Assembly: GCF_023078275.1 (NCBI RefSeq)
Contig: NC_062982.1
Span: 4,166,501-4,230,500, forward strand
DNA from: Leguminivora glycinivorella
Lineage: Eukaryota > Arthropoda > Insecta > Lepidoptera > Tortricidae
Length of the DNA: 64,000 nt
Direction: 5' to 3'
Positions 31,311 to 43,360 of the stretch are shown here, one piece after another. The translations under genes were made by a program, and so were the position numbers. The first letter of the stretch is position 1, and the number at the start of each line of letters is the position of its first letter. The notes beneath the pieces were generated by a model. That model was given only the letters and a program-made list of their open reading frames with translations, searched no databases and was not told the DNA's origin.

Positions 31311-32098
31311 CAAAAATGTTGCCAAAACCATCTTGAAAAACTCAAAAGTCCTACAAGTCCGTAACTGAAAAACACAAATTGCAGTATAACGACTATATTA
31401 TTATTAGGTTTATTAGGGTAACAAAACTAACTAAAGAAAATGAAAAAGTTGTCAAAGAACAACTACAGTAAATCGCTAACACTAATGAACCATAATACCT
31501 TGTAGTTTTAACCAGAACCACTCTGGCAAAGAAGTTACAAACAACTGAAAGCGACAAAGCACTTAAAGTCTCGAGGAAGACATTTGTTTGTTCTAAAGGA
31601 TACTGAGACGCAACTAAATGAAAATGGTGGTACAGCCGAGTTTACATTATAAAGACTAACTAATGCAATTAATAAAATAAAATAAAAAACAACATTTGAT
31701 GTAAAAATATAAAAAAATCTAAATGCTTAATGCATATACTTGTACCTAAGTTTAAATTAAAATTGTAGACTTTTTTAAATTATGAATGAGCTTACTCTTG
31801 CCCACATATTAGCCAAAGGCAAAGACGTAGCCTACGATGAAGCGAGCTCGCCCAGAAGATGCCTGGGCGTACAATATCGTTTTTTACAATAATATCTCTC
31901 ATTTATAACAATAAACACTTATCATTTTTTCTGCTCAAATTTAAATCCATACAACAGCTAAATCATAAAAATACGAAGGAAAATCTAAGAAGATACCTTT
32001 TAAAATTTGCCCCGGGATACAGGCATGATTATATTATGTATCTTTAATAAAAACAAAAGCTGCTTAGATGCTACAGTAACGCCAAGGATTTAAATAAC
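31311..32098. other. Intergenic sequence
   Basis: AT-rich. GGGATACAGGCATGATTATA at 32013-32032 resembles the end of the GGGATACAGGCGTG LINE family; the rest is unassigned. Confidence 0.4.
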
Positions 32099-32188
32099 CG
32101 GACAAAGTGCTAAAAATATGTATGTACACCACTTTATTGCTCATAGGTACATTAAATTTGTGGATATATATTTTTGACACTTTGTCCG
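32099..32188. mobile_element. Small MITE, CGGACAAAGTGC termini
   Basis: CGGACAAAGTGCTAAAAATA and the inverted right end TTTTTGACACTTTGTCCG bracket ATGTATGTACACCACTTTAT. The interior is related to 60262-60393. Confidence 0.65.
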
Positions 32189-32991
32189 CATCTATATTTA
32201 TTATATTTACTATACAATAAAAACATAAGACATAAACAAACAACACAACACAAAGGAACTGAAAGGTACTGTATCTTGAAACACATGCGAGCACTTGAAA
32301 GGGTACATCGGAATGTGGGACTGATCCACTGAGTGGTATGAGAGGGTATTATATAAATTACAGATAAAGATTTAATTTACAGTACTGTACAAATACAAAA
32401 CGTAATGTTATGAATGATGTTCTTAATCATCCCAAAATTATAATTAAAAACTAGCTTCTAAGTATTACTAAAAGGATCTAAATTCAAAAACAAAACAATT
32501 GCACCCGGGACTCACGAGGATAGAAGTGTTGCCGACCAGATTATAAGAAAACTTGTTGTGCAACTTTGCAGTGTGTGTATTTAACTATTTATTGTGTGCA
32601 ACAGTGCAACTATACTGTCTGTATTTTTTTATTATTTCAATAATGTACCTAACTGTGAAACTGTCCATAATAGTCTAGCCAATTTATATAAACAGATACA
32701 ATCTGCACAACCAAGGTCGTACCTTTTGATATAATACAGCAATGTTACGCTCAATATGATTGCAGTTATGCTAGGTCAGGTATCGCGTACCAAATAGCAC
32801 ACGTTCCTCGAACGTACGGAGAATTGTGCGGTGACATGTGAAGTATTTGGACAGGACAGGCTTGAATATTTGAAATGTTTTATTTCAATAAACTTAAATG
32901 TTACAATCTTTTGGCTGAATAAACGACTGTTAAATTCCATGGTATTTATCACATTTAAAGAGAGTAAATAAATAACTAATAAACAAATATT
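32189..32991. other. Intergenic sequence
   Basis: Nothing recognised. Confidence 0.45.
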
Positions 32992-33050
32992 ACAGGACTG
33001 TTTTACACAGATTGACTGAGTCCCACGGTAAGCTCAAGCTTGTGGTGTGA
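32992..33050 (-). mobile_element. SINE body fragment
   Basis: TTACACAGATTGACTGAGTC and CCACGGTAAGCTCAAGCTTG match the distal end of the 18149-18368 SINE. Confidence 0.6.
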
Positions 33051-33093
33051 AACCGCCAATTTTTTTCTGGCTTAAGTATCTGATTTTATTTTA

Positions 33094-33220
33094 TACTAGC
33101 TTTTGCCCGCGGCTGCGCTCGCGTTAGAAAAAGACAAATATAGCCTATGTCACTCTCCATCTCTTCAAGTATCTCCACTAAAAAAATCACGACAATTCGT
33201 CGCTCCGTTTTGCCGTATAC
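33094..33220 (-). mobile_element. TACTAATATTATAAATG element, fragment
   Basis: ACTAGCTTTTGCCCGCGGCT, CACTCTCCATCTCTTCAAGT and CACGACAATTCGTCGCTCCG, in reverse orientation. The TACTAATATT end is missing. Confidence 0.75.
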
Positions 33221-33386
33221 ATAAAATAAACAGCAAAGCAATGGGTTTACAACTATCAAAGATTTTCATAGATGGTAGAAACAGTGCTTCCTTAGGTATT
33301 ACTAGTACTAGTACTTCATAGAACTAAATACGGGTACTATAAAAAAAAAACATGTGAAAGATTGTTGTCTGTGCCGCCGACCTAGC

Positions 33387-33508
33387 CCAGCCGAAATGAC
33401 AATCGTCGATCGACACGCAGTGTGGCTCTGTCGCGCCAATACGGAAGAGCGATAGAGATATATAGCTACGATAACGATATTCTCGTAAGCGTTTGTTCAT
33501 TTGGCTAC
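33387..33508. mobile_element. MITE, GTAGCCGAATG family (copy 3, diverged)
   Basis: CAGCCGAAATGACAATCG at the left, TGTGGCTCTGTCGCGCCAAT and GAGCGATAGAGATATATAG in the middle, and TTCATTTGGCTAC at the right. Confidence 0.65.
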
Positions 33509-33554
33509 GTATTCTCGAACGGAGACCTTCACTTCATTCAATAATACTCAAATT

Positions 33555-33712
33555 AGTTCAGACACCGCTGTGTCTGAACTAGCACTAATTTAGTTATTGA
33601 AATTAGATCCGCGCGGATGCAAACCGCGCAGATCTAATTTCAATAGCATAGTACTAGAACGTTCACACTACAACCGCGCGGTGTAGTGTGAACGGTCTAG
33701 TACTCTAGTACT
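33555..33712. repeat. Cluster of three consecutive hairpins
   Basis: AGTTCAGACACCGCTGTGTC plus TGAACT; then TTGAAATTAGATCCGCGCGG with its inverse; then a stem of GTTCACACTACAACCGCGCG with its inverse GTGTAGTGTGAAC. The whole could be one highly structured MITE or a series of palindromes. Confidence 0.65.
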
Positions 33713-34540
33713 AAGCTATTAAAATAAGATCCGCACTCACATTTATTTTTTTTCTAACCCTTTTCCTACTACAAGTGTGGAATCACAAATCCACTCGACT
33801 GCTTTTTTACCTGGACTATTAACAATGCTCCACTCCGTACGAACATACAATAAATCCAGACACAAAGGTATCTCTGTTCCCTGTCGCATTTCAGAATTAA
33901 GCTGTACCTACAGACCCGTCTATAAATATCTATACACACTGTCACCTATTACTGAGGAAGAAGGTTCACAATTGAATACAGGTGTGAACATATTGTAGAA
34001 CTGTACAGACAGACGGCACTCGAGTCGCGCCGGATCGATCCAGGTAACAACACTAGTGTATTTAGCTTTTAATTTATAAAACGGCGTAAGTACGAATTTG
34101 GTTTACAACTTTTACAAGGTATTTCCACTCTAAAATGCGAGTTTACTATTCTAAATATTGATAAAATTATAAGTATTGTCCCAGATTTGTAAGAACCTCT
34201 TTTTGACACATGACAGTGTCCACAATAGGTAAACTCACGCAACCTAATGAAATTTTAAATAAAATCCTGTAATAATATTTAAAAAAATCAAGTACTTAAA
34301 AACAATATTTCGCTTACTTTAAACATAATCTAGCACATGTTACATTTTTGCGGATCTTCGTTAGTGAATATTTTACGATATTAATTTATCACGCAGGATT
34401 TACTTATTATGTCATTTATCATTCATTCTTTACTACGTTTTCATTAACGTCTTTATATACTTTGTATGGAGTTAGATGGCACTTATGCCGTTTTCAACAG
34501 TGGTCTGTTGAACTTCCGGGGTGAATGACCTTGCGGGGTT
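33713..34540. other. Intergenic sequence
   Basis: Nothing recognised; chance reading frames only. Confidence 0.4.
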
Positions 34541-34545
34541 GGAAC

Positions 34546-34792
34546 TGTTGGAATTAACAAAACTAAATCTATCTTACTCTAACAAGTATATTGTTATACT
34601 TTCTCTTTCATACATGTAAACTATTGAATAAAAAACAACAGCCCATAGTTCCTAATCTTAAGGACTTCGTTTGTACTTTAGTCCCTTGGTAGCTATTAAT
34701 AGGAGCACACCTTGCCTTACTATATTGCGATAATATATTTCAACTCTTATAAATCGCCATGTGTCTTTTAATTAATTGCCCTAAATCTAATA
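34546..34792 (+). repeat. 5' LTR, copia-like
   Basis: Starts TGTTGGAATTAACAAAACTA and ends CCCTAAATCTAATA. It matches the second LTR base for base as far as I can read. The TGTTGGAAT start is shared with Drosophila copia (from memory). It ends in TA rather than the canonical CA. Confidence 0.85.
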
Positions 34793-34806
34793 GGTTATGG
34801 GCCCAG
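34793..34806 (+). promoter_or_regulatory. Primer-binding site, initiator tRNA-Met anticodon stem-loop type
   Basis: GGTTATGGGCCCAG directly abuts the LTR. It is complementary to the anticodon stem-loop of initiator tRNA-Met (CTGGGCCCATAACC), the unusual half-tRNA primer known from copia. This points to the Ty1/copia class. Confidence 0.8.
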
Positions 34807-36254
34807 ACACATTTAATTAGATTTTTGTAAATAGTGTTGTGAGATTCATTTGTGGACAATTTTGTGTAAATATTAAATGGAACATTAACCCTTCAGTGGT
34901 GAATTGGTGATAAGAAAATAATGCGGAACTTAATACAAGTTCAATAGTTAATAGACTATCTATACGTTTTTAATGGAAAAGGAGTCGTAAACCTAAAATA
35001 ATGGTGCATTTGAAAAGGAAGAAAACTGAGGCAGCCATGCATTGTCCAGTATTTGATGTACTATTTGAAAACACATATGAAAAGAAAATTAGAAGAAGAA
35101 AAATGATTTTTGTTGCTGCTGGTTTTAAATAAAAGTATTCATTTAAAATCTGAAGAGAAATAACTGTACATCTTCAAGTTTTCAACGAACGTGTGCGAAC
35201 TGATAAAAACGGATGCAATATTATACCTATTGTTAAATTAAAACAAAATACATGCTGACTCAACTGACGTTTGCCGTATTTAAGGACCAAAGCTTCGAAC
35301 CTTCAATAATAACAGCGTATTCCTCTTTTCACTGCCAGCAACGCACTTACAACATTTGTGATATTACAGATATATCTGTCTGTGACATTAATTGCTTAAC
35401 ATCAGTGACTGCTTACTGATCCGTCCGCTCGTTTGCCTCTTATCCCTTAAAAAGGGGCATATTATCAGAGTACGAGTAATTTTATATACTTAGTAACTAC
35501 AGCGACATGAAAGTTGTTCCATTATCTGAGAAGGAATAAGGAATATGTTGTGACCAAGAAAGAGAGTTAACTATGCAACGCAGCGCTCAACGTTAATGCG
35601 CTAATGGTAATGACGAGAGACAACTGTAATATAATTGATCGACGTGAGTGCTACGTGGGCTACGTCTACCACATGTTTCCTGACATTGAAGTAATCAGTA
35701 AACCTGAATTTACAGCACCTTCCTATGCTGACATACTTGTCAGCGTATATCCAATGATGGAATCATGGTATTGACTTACACATTAGTAAGTGTAAGGTAT
35801 GGTACGTATGGTATAATTATATTTATTATTCTTTTACATTCCCTGAGTCATGTTTTGGAATACTTGTCGTCACTTTAATTAACAATACAATTAATATTAT
35901 AGAATTGTGACTTTTGAACAGGAAGTACGTATTAATTAGTATTTGTACTTTATTTTTGGGTCACTACACAAATACGAAACATCTAATGCTATAAAATTTA
36001 AATACACAAGTGGAGTTAAAATACGCACGTTGTGAATAGTGACGCTTCATTTGACTTGTAAGGGCAAAACACATGTTTTGTTGAATTGGCCCACTGGTGC
36101 GCTCGATGGATACTTGAAATCTCATAAATTAGTATTTTTTTTTTGTTTTATTATTAAAGGAGCTCAGTTTTTTATATTTGTCAGATTGTCTAAAGAAAGT
36201 ATCTGAGAATGATGAGATACGTATTTAAAGTGGCACATATTAATACATTTACAG
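34807..36254. other. Internal region of the LTR element, no coding signal
   Basis: AT-rich; no gag, protease, integrase or reverse transcriptase frame was found on the plus strand. 35408-35445 (CCGTCCGCTCGTTTGCCTCT) is a dispersed-repeat fragment. Confidence 0.5.
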
Positions 36255-36316
36255 TTTCATGTGCTCTGTCTACCCCTTTATGGGATACGGGCGTGTCTGT
36301 ATGTAAGTATGTATGC
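36255..36316 (+). mobile_element. GGGATACAGGCGTG LINE end fragment
   Basis: TTTCATGTGCTCTGTCTACC, CCTTTATGGGATACGGGCGT and a (TATG)n tail. Confidence 0.7.
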
Positions 36317-36572
36317 ATATTTATGTTGTCTTAAATGGCATTATGTTTAAATATAAGTACCTTTAAGATGTTAATGATGTAAGAACGAAATAACATTTTA
36401 TTGTTGTGTTACTTCATGACTGAAAACTCGTTCTTTTGAATTCAATTAGCACTGGTATAATAATTGTAATACATCTTTGTGGTCATATAAAATCCTCGAG
36501 GTATATGGATCTGTGTTTGTAAACATAATTTAGTTATGTCTTGAGCCATATGAAAAAGGTGTAAAAAAATTG

Positions 36573-37075
36573 ATAGAATTCCATAGAGACGTTCAGAGTT
36601 TTTCTGAAAAGTCTGATTATCAACCATGTGAGTCTGTATGAATTCCATAATGACATTCAGAGTGTTTCTGAAAAGTCTGGTTATCGACCATGTAAAAGTC
36701 TGATTATCAACCATGTGAGTCTGTATGAATTCCATTTGGACATTCAGAGTGTTTCTGAAAAGTCTGTTTATCGACCATGTGAGTCTGTATGAATTCCATA
36801 TGGACATTCAGTTTTTCTGAAAAGTCTGACTATCGGCCATCTGGTCTTGAGGGAAATGGAAATTCGTTAGACATTCGGGAGTTTTCCGAAAAGTCTGTTT
36901 TTGGGCCACATGAGTTTGAGGGAAATGGAATTTCGTTAGACATTCGGGGTTTTCCGAAAAGTCTGTTTTTGGGCCACATGAGTTTGAGGGAAATGGAATT
37001 TCGTTAGACATTCGGGGTTTTCCGAAAAGTCTGTTTTTGGGCCACATGAGTTTGAGGGAAATGGAAATTCGAAAA
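36573..37075. repeat. Minisatellite of ~68-bp units in two subfamilies
   Basis: The left units carry ATGAATTCCATATGGACATT and GTTTCTGAAAAGTCTG; the right units carry GAGTTTGAGGGAAATGGAAT and GGGGTTTTCCGAAAAGTCTG and repeat every 68 bp (for example from about 36909, 36977 and 37045). Both share the block TCTGAAAAGTCTG/TCCGAAAAGTCTG. The frames open across it on either strand are artefacts of the repeat. Confidence 0.9.
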
Positions 37076-37138
37076 ATGTCTTCAGGATTTTTTGTGTTAT
37101 GATTAAAACTATTGTGTGTGTGTTTGTATAATTGACAT

Positions 37139-37250
37139 GTCCATCGTGGTTCAGCGTGGAAACGCGGCCACTGTGTGATGGTCCATCGTGGTTCAGCGTA
37201 GAAACGCGGCCAATGTGTGATGGGTATCTTTGCGTCGCGTCGGAAACGAC
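37139..37250 (+). pseudogene. LINE C-terminal remnant (IVVQRGNAATV), tandemly duplicated
   Basis: ATCGTGGTTCAGCGTGGAAA reads IVVQRGNAATV, related to the QRGNAASVLGT signature at 10360. The 40-bp block is present twice in tandem (37142 and 37183) and is followed by GGGTATCTTTGCGTCGCGTC. Heavily degraded. Confidence 0.55.
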
Positions 37251-37423
37251 GCGGGATGGTTTGTTTTACCGACAGCTTTTATACAAGTTTTGAGATAAAA
37301 TATCCAAGCACAAATTTTAAATTTAAATATTTATAATTATAATTTTAGGTTGTTGAGAGTAGATAGATCAATCGAAACTCAACAGTTAAAACAAAAATTA
37401 AACAAATAAAAACTAAATAGTTT

Positions 37424-37507
37424 AGATCAAAAATAATATATAAATTAGTCTAAACATATAAAGTCAGATCAAAAATAATATATAAATTAGTCTAAACATA
37501 TAAAGTC
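37424..37507 (+). repeat. Two exact 42-bp direct repeats
   Basis: The unit AGATCAAAAATAATATATAA plus ATTAGTCTAAACATATAAAGTC appears twice without a gap. Confidence 0.85.
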
Positions 37508-38005
37508 CATTTTTCGTTGCAGTTGTAGTTAAATATAACAAAATTAAACAAATTATATTTCTTTGTGAAATACATGTGCAGTTACACTAGTAGGTATATA
37601 AAGTTTTTTTTTCCAAAGCAAAAAGATTTTCAGAACACATAATATAAGTAGATACCTTCCTAAATTGCATAAATAGGTACCATTGTTGATAAAAATCATA
37701 ACTCTACTTTTCTTTTAATATCTAGTCATTCACACAAAGATAGTAAGAAAATAATAGCACGGTGTTGCATCATAGACGTAGGTATATAATGCTTGTAGCC
37801 GTCTCTCTTATTTTTTATTAGACCAACTAGGAATGCAACAATGCATAATATTATTTATCTTAAAAATTTACAACTCTGTCTAATACTCATTAAAAAAAAT
37901 GGGTTCCATATTATAATCAAGGTAAGTATCTAAACTTACCTACAAATTTTATACTCGAAAATTGCAAGTGAAAGAGTCTTATAAGTCTTTCAATTATATT
38001 TTACT

Positions 38006-38180
38006 AGCGACCCGCCCCGGCTTCACACGGGTACTATACCTGCATGTGGGCCTTCCTCTACAATTATTCTATCTATTTAAAAAAAACCGCATCAAAATCC
38101 GTTGCGTAGTTTTGAGGATTTAAGCATACATAGGGACATAGGGACAGAGAAAGCGACTTTGTTTTATACTATGTAGTGAT
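38006..38180 (-). mobile_element. RTE-like 3' end (ACTAGCGACCCGCCCCGGCTTC)
   Basis: ACTAGCGACCCGCCCCGGCT, CACGGGTACTATACC, CATCAAAATCCGTTGCGTAG, AGGGACATAGGGACAGAGAA and TACTATGTAGTGAT. These blocks, in this order, are a very common lepidopteran retroelement end. No coding part. Confidence 0.65.
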
Positions 38181-39127
38181 TTGGTTAGCTAAATATGACC
38201 TCCTCTTGGTTATAAATAAATATAAAAACCTTATTCTATTTTAACCATTATCTAGTAGGCACAGACAGTGATATATTAAATAAATTTCATTTTAAATGAT
38301 ATACATACATTAAGAACTTATTAATCATAAATAAAGAGTCAAATTAAAAGAATTGTATTTAAAATATAGCAACACACAATAATAAGTAAAATAAAGCAAT
38401 ACTCGTATTATTGTAGCATTTTAAATAACTATACTTAGCTAAACAAATCTTTGCATTTGGAATGTGAAGTAAAATAATGCAGAGTTCCAATTGAAGAACA
38501 AAGGACTTGTAGAAATGAAGTGGTGTTCTTAGCCAACTTGAGCTAACGTAAACAAGGCGATACGTTTCGTTATGCTAAAGAGTGTCAAGTTGATTCTCAC
38601 GGATAAGGAAATCATAAGTGAGCCGAACAGTGGACACTCTATAGGGGTGACAAACTTCTATGAAGTGGTTTTCGGTAATTGTCAAACAGCAAAGTGGCAT
38701 TGATAAAGCTGAACTTTTAAGTTCATTGATAAAGGATCAAATAATTTGTTTCTAATTCTATTATATACTTGGTAGTCATTAATATAATGTGCATGTACCT
38801 ACAAGCACCGACAGGTTAGTTCTAAAATATATCTATGAACCTGTCAGAGAAAATGGTACATGAGAAATGTACAGAAAAGTGAACCTTATGTATTCCAGTA
38901 GAATGTTACTGAATGATTATGATAATAATATACAGCGTGTGGTTTATATACCTATATATAATAATAATAAATTGAAGACAGAGTACGCTGAAACTACGTA
39001 TTATAATATTTATAATTGATACGTATTTAACTAATAAGTTTTATTATGTCATGATTTATGAATGGTTGTTTTATTGTGAAAGTAATATGTTTCATTATGT
39101 ATAGTTGTAAGAAACTGTGGTAATGTA
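38181..39127. other. Internal region of the LTR element, unassigned
   Basis: AT-rich, nothing recognised. Confidence 0.4.
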
Positions 39128-39245
39128 GTAGTAGTAGTAAACACTTTATTGCACAGAATAAATTATGTGAAGTACAGACAGTACAGTAAATAATTTTAAT
39201 GGTTATGTACAGAGGCGAGCTTATTCCCTTTAAGGGATCTCTTCC
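39128..39245 (-). mobile_element. LINE 3' UTR with (TAC)n tail
   Basis: On the minus strand: GAAGAGATCCCTTAAAGGGA, ATAAGCTCGCCTCTGTACAT, GTGCAATAAAGTGTTTACTA and CTACTACTAC. Recognised as a lepidopteran LINE end; coding part missing. It lies 160 bp from the 3' end of the big LINE. Confidence 0.75.
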
Positions 39246-39547
39246 AACTTACCATAGAACAACTGTGTATTTTTAATTTGTTCATGATGTACAGTTTGTA
39301 TGAATGTTATACCTATGAAACATTACAATATGAATACATGTCATATACCTGTTGACATAAATGTAATCGCATAAAATGTCAGCGTTAATATTAAGACTTA
39401 AACGTTATAAATAAAATAATAATAAAAATAAAAAACATTTATTGCAGACCACTGATCCATAGAATATATTAGTAACAATTTTAACTTACAAACTATGTTA
39501 GTAGATTCATAATAATTATCATACACGCTCACAAGAAAACCCACACA

Positions 39548-39548
39548 C

Positions 39549-39588
<40 letters not shown>
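39548..39588. repeat. (AC)n microsatellite in the LINE 3' UTR
   Basis: About 20 AC units. Confidence 0.95.
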
Positions 39589-39590
<2 letters not shown>

Positions 39591-39630
39591 TACTTAGCCT
39601 TGCCGATGGCAACTTCCACCCAGTATTTAA

Positions 39631-42142
39631 TTATGGGGCAGTCGTAGTTCCCAGACAGTACTCTGAGGAGGCTATTGCTGCTGCCACGCACTCGCCTAAG
39701 CAACGATCCAACACGCTTGCGTCTGATTGCGAAAAAGTTCGCACTTCGGCAAACATGCCGGACGCACTACAATGCTTCGGCAGCCGCAAGAGCATCCTCA
39801 GAATATTGTTATACTGCACTCTCAGTGCGTTATATGCCCTCTGGGTAAACGCTACCCACAGGCTGCAAGTGTAGAACGTTTGACAGTAGGTTTTAAAAAG
39901 CGTCAACTTGACCTGTTCATTACACTTTGCAAACCTGCGGGCAAGCATATTGCCACGCACTGCCATCGCCCTTCTCTCCCTCTCCAGATCCAAGTCATCC
40001 TTAAGGTCCTCCGTAATGACATGTCCCAGGTATTTAAACCTCTCAACTCTTTTTAAGGGCACGCCGCACAACATGATCGTAATAGGTATTGTTGTAGGGT
40101 TGTACTTACTAGCTTTAAAGAGAACGAACTCGCTCTTGCTAGTGTTATACCTAAGACCATGTTCCACAGCATACCCCTCACACACACAAATGAGTTGCCT
40201 TAACGAGTCACTTGACGGACCCAGCAACACCATGTCGTCAGCGTAACTGATGTTGTTAAAACATGTTTTATCTATATGACATCCGACATGTGTGTTGCTG
40301 AGCCCCTCAATTAACCCATTTACATAGAGGTTGAACAGCACGGGAGATGTTAGTCCGCCTTGACGAACCCCACATTTTAGAGCATAGTCATCCGAGTCCT
40401 CACCTGCCCATCTCACACAGTTGACCTGGCTGCTGTACCAGTACTTTAACAGTTCGACGCACTCTCCCGGTATATCGGTTTTCGCTAACTTGTCCCACAG
40501 TACGTCGTACACAACCAGGTCAAACGCTTTTGAGAGGTCCAAAAAACATGCATATATAGGTGTGTTCCTATCTTTATAGTACTTGACAGCCTTCTTAAAA
40601 CACAATATCGCAGTTTCTGTGGACAATCCTGGCCTAAAGCCGAATTGTGCATCGTGCAGCTTAATGTATTTACAGAGTTGCTCATTAAGAAGACTATCAA
40701 GCACCTTAGCAAGTACAGTTGCCAGCGAGATGGGCCGATAATTTCCCAGGTCTGACAGATCCCCCGTTCTGTTCTTTACCAACGGCACTACCACCGTTCT
40801 AGTGAGGTTACTAGGGAGATATGCATGTCTTAGGCACATCGTATAAAACATCGCTAGCACTCTCGGAAGGTGTACTCCTGCATACTTGAGATGCTCTATG
40901 CTGAGCCCGTCATGACCTGGTGATTTACCCCTCTGCATATTTTTAATCACTGTGTGAACCTGCTTAGCTGTAAAACTAAGGGTACTCTCAGCCATGACTG
41001 CCTCAGCATTTCGCACCTCTTTTGCAGGTCTCTGCAAAAGTGGCTGTACAGAAAAAGCACGCCTGAAACTATTCGCGATATCTTTCTTGTCGCTAACTCC
41101 CCCTATACTCACAGGAACACTAGGTCTCACATTATGCTGGTTTGTGCTCTTCCAAAAGGCTTTAAAGTCATTTGTTGCCCGTTTGGTGGCCAAAATGTCT
41201 GCTTTAATTTGTTCCTGCTTATCTTGGCACCATTTTAACTTTGACTTGAAAGCCCTCCTGGAATCACGCATACCCTCATATATTGAGCCCTGCCTAGGTT
41301 TATTAGCCGACACCCAGGCCAGAAATTTGTCTCTTGCTAGTCTATGCGCGCTTGCGACGTGCTTGTTCCATCCCACAACGACCTTCCGTTTACTGTGCCC
41401 TCTCCTGCTAGACTTTCTCGCCGCCTCCGTCAGAGTGTCAATTATATCGTCATACATCTTATCTAAAATTACCGAATGATTGCGGTCCATACATAGTTTG
41501 TCAGCACACGGCGTTAGCTCGGCTGGAAAGTCCAGCATTTTCAACCTGTCATTACAGAGTGCTTGGTACAATTCTATTTGGGAGGGTTGCCTTTCGCCCC
41601 ATCTTACCCCCTCATTACGTAACCTGCCACTACTACACTTAATCTGTATCTTGTTTAGTTTACATTCAATTATGAGCGGCAGGTGGTCGGACCAATATGC
41701 GTCATATTTTACCCTTACGTTGCAAACCGTTTGCCGCGCTGCCTCCGTGACAACACAGTGATCCAACCACCTGTTACATCCATGAGCCTCACTGGTAAAT
41801 GTAAATGTCCCAGAGTCGGAGCCTAGCATTTCTAAGTCCACGCATCTCCACACCTGTGTTTCACAGAACTGCAGCAACTCATTATAAAACAACTCATTTG
41901 GGTGTGCATTAAAGTCTCCCAGTACGTATATCGCCTCAACGTCCGTGTTGTCCTCACTGATTGCACTGATTTCCCCTAAGCATTCTGTGAACAGCGGCAC
42001 ATTTTCAGGAGCATTTACCGGCATGTATACAATACACTAAACACCAAGAAAGAGGACTCCCGCACTTTCACTTTTATTGCCACTAACCGTACATTTTCGC
42101 ACTCCACTACTGTGACTTCCGAGAACGCAGACTTCCTCCATA
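39631..42142 (-). pseudogene. LINE ORF2, 3' portion: end of endonuclease plus reverse transcriptase
   Basis: From the in-frame Met at 42024 (MPVNAPENV) 797 codons are open. The endonuclease part shows YVLGDFNAHP (about residue 36) and WSDHLPLI (about 111). The reverse transcriptase shows GKSPGHDGLS (366), NYRPISL (428), FGFRPGLST (461), FLDLSKAFD (494), GVRQGGLTSPVLFNLY (552) and the catalytic YADD (594-597), followed by a thumb-like tail. Upstream of 42024 the endonuclease continues in another frame (ATVVECENVRLVAIK-type text, VRESSFLVFSV) up to 42142, because a few extra bases near 42030 shift the frame. The catalytic residues are intact, so decay is slight. Confidence 0.9.
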
Positions 42143-43350
42143 TAGACGGAGAGCTGGCAGGATTTTGGAGTAGGTCCTTGAGGCAACCTGGAAAGGTGCT
42201 CAGATGCTTCTCTGATCATAGCCAACATCAGGTCTGCAAGTCTGGCAGCTGGGGAGCGGGGCTTTATCGAGCTATGAATTTTTAAAGATTTAATTTTTTG
42301 AGGCCCAAAAAAGGTGTTTGAGGCAACCTGGAATTATTAAAAAGTGAAAATAGAGTTCCTCAGAAGTCGCATAGTATTTATGCCAGATCATTTGGCCGGG
42401 TCCTTCACCGTGCCAGAACGGTACAAAGTGGTAAAAAAATAATTCCAAAAAAGGTTCTTGAGGCAGTCTGTCATTTTTACCAGTGAAAGATGAGGGTCTA
42501 AATAGCCATGGAAAAATAATGCCATGACATGAGGTGGGGTCCGTACCCTGCTATTCGATCTTGAAAGTCAATTTTTTAGTTTTTCGTAAATAACTCGTAA
42601 ACGGTGGCCCACAGCAAAAAAATATGTTAAACAGAAAATATTTACATAAAATTTCCTACAAGAAAGGTTATGTACGTTTTTTCGATAGGATCAATATATA
42701 AATGGATAATTTAGTAAGAAAGTTTTTTTTAATCGATTACATGCTCCGTTTTTCGTTAATACCTCGTAAACGGTGGCCCACAGCAAAAAATATGTTAAAC
42801 AGAAAATATCTACATAAAATTTCCTATAAGAAAGGTTATATAACTTTTTTCGCTAAGATCAATTTTTTAGTTGGAAAGTATTTTTAAATAGATATTTGAG
42901 CCGTTTTTTGTTGATAACTCAAAAACGGTGGCTCACAGCCAAAAATAATGTTAGACAGAATTAATCTACATAATATTTTATACAAAAAAGGTTCTATAAG
43001 ATTTTTCGCTAGGATCAATATTTTAGTTGGAAAGTATTTTTAAATAGATTTCATGGGCCGTTTTTTGTTAATAACTCGAAATCGGTGGCTCATAGCCAAA
43101 AATAATGTTATACAGAATTAATCTACATAATATTTCCTACAAGAAAGGTTCTATAACATTTTTCGCTAGAATCAATATTTTAGTTGGAAAGTATTTTTGA
43201 ATAGATTTCATGGGCCGTTTTTTGTTAATACCTCGAAATCGGTGGCTCACAGCCAAAACTAATGTTTCACAGAATTAATCTTCATAATATTTCCTACAAG
43301 AAAGATTCTATAATATTTTTCGCTAGGATCAATATTTTAGCTGAAAAGTA
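42143..43350 (+). repeat. Left terminal inverted repeat, five ~157-bp tandem units
   Basis: The terminal 400 bp is unique; then units follow with CGGTGGCCCACAGC or CGGTGGCTCACAGCC at about 42603, 42769, 42926, 43084 and 43241. Each unit also has ATTTCCTACAAGAAAGGTTC, TTTTTCGCTAGGATCAATAT and TTAGTTGGAAAGTATTTTT. Confidence 0.9.
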
Positions 43351-43360
43351 TTTTTCCAAC

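Noticed and set aside
36442..37047. Minus-strand frames of 121 and 79 codons and a plus-strand frame of 72
   Set aside because: They follow the ~68-bp minisatellite units and repeat with them; not a gene.
39727..41761. Plus-strand frames up to 161 codons
   Set aside because: Antisense to the LINE ORF2 reverse transcriptase, whose conserved motifs fix the coding strand.
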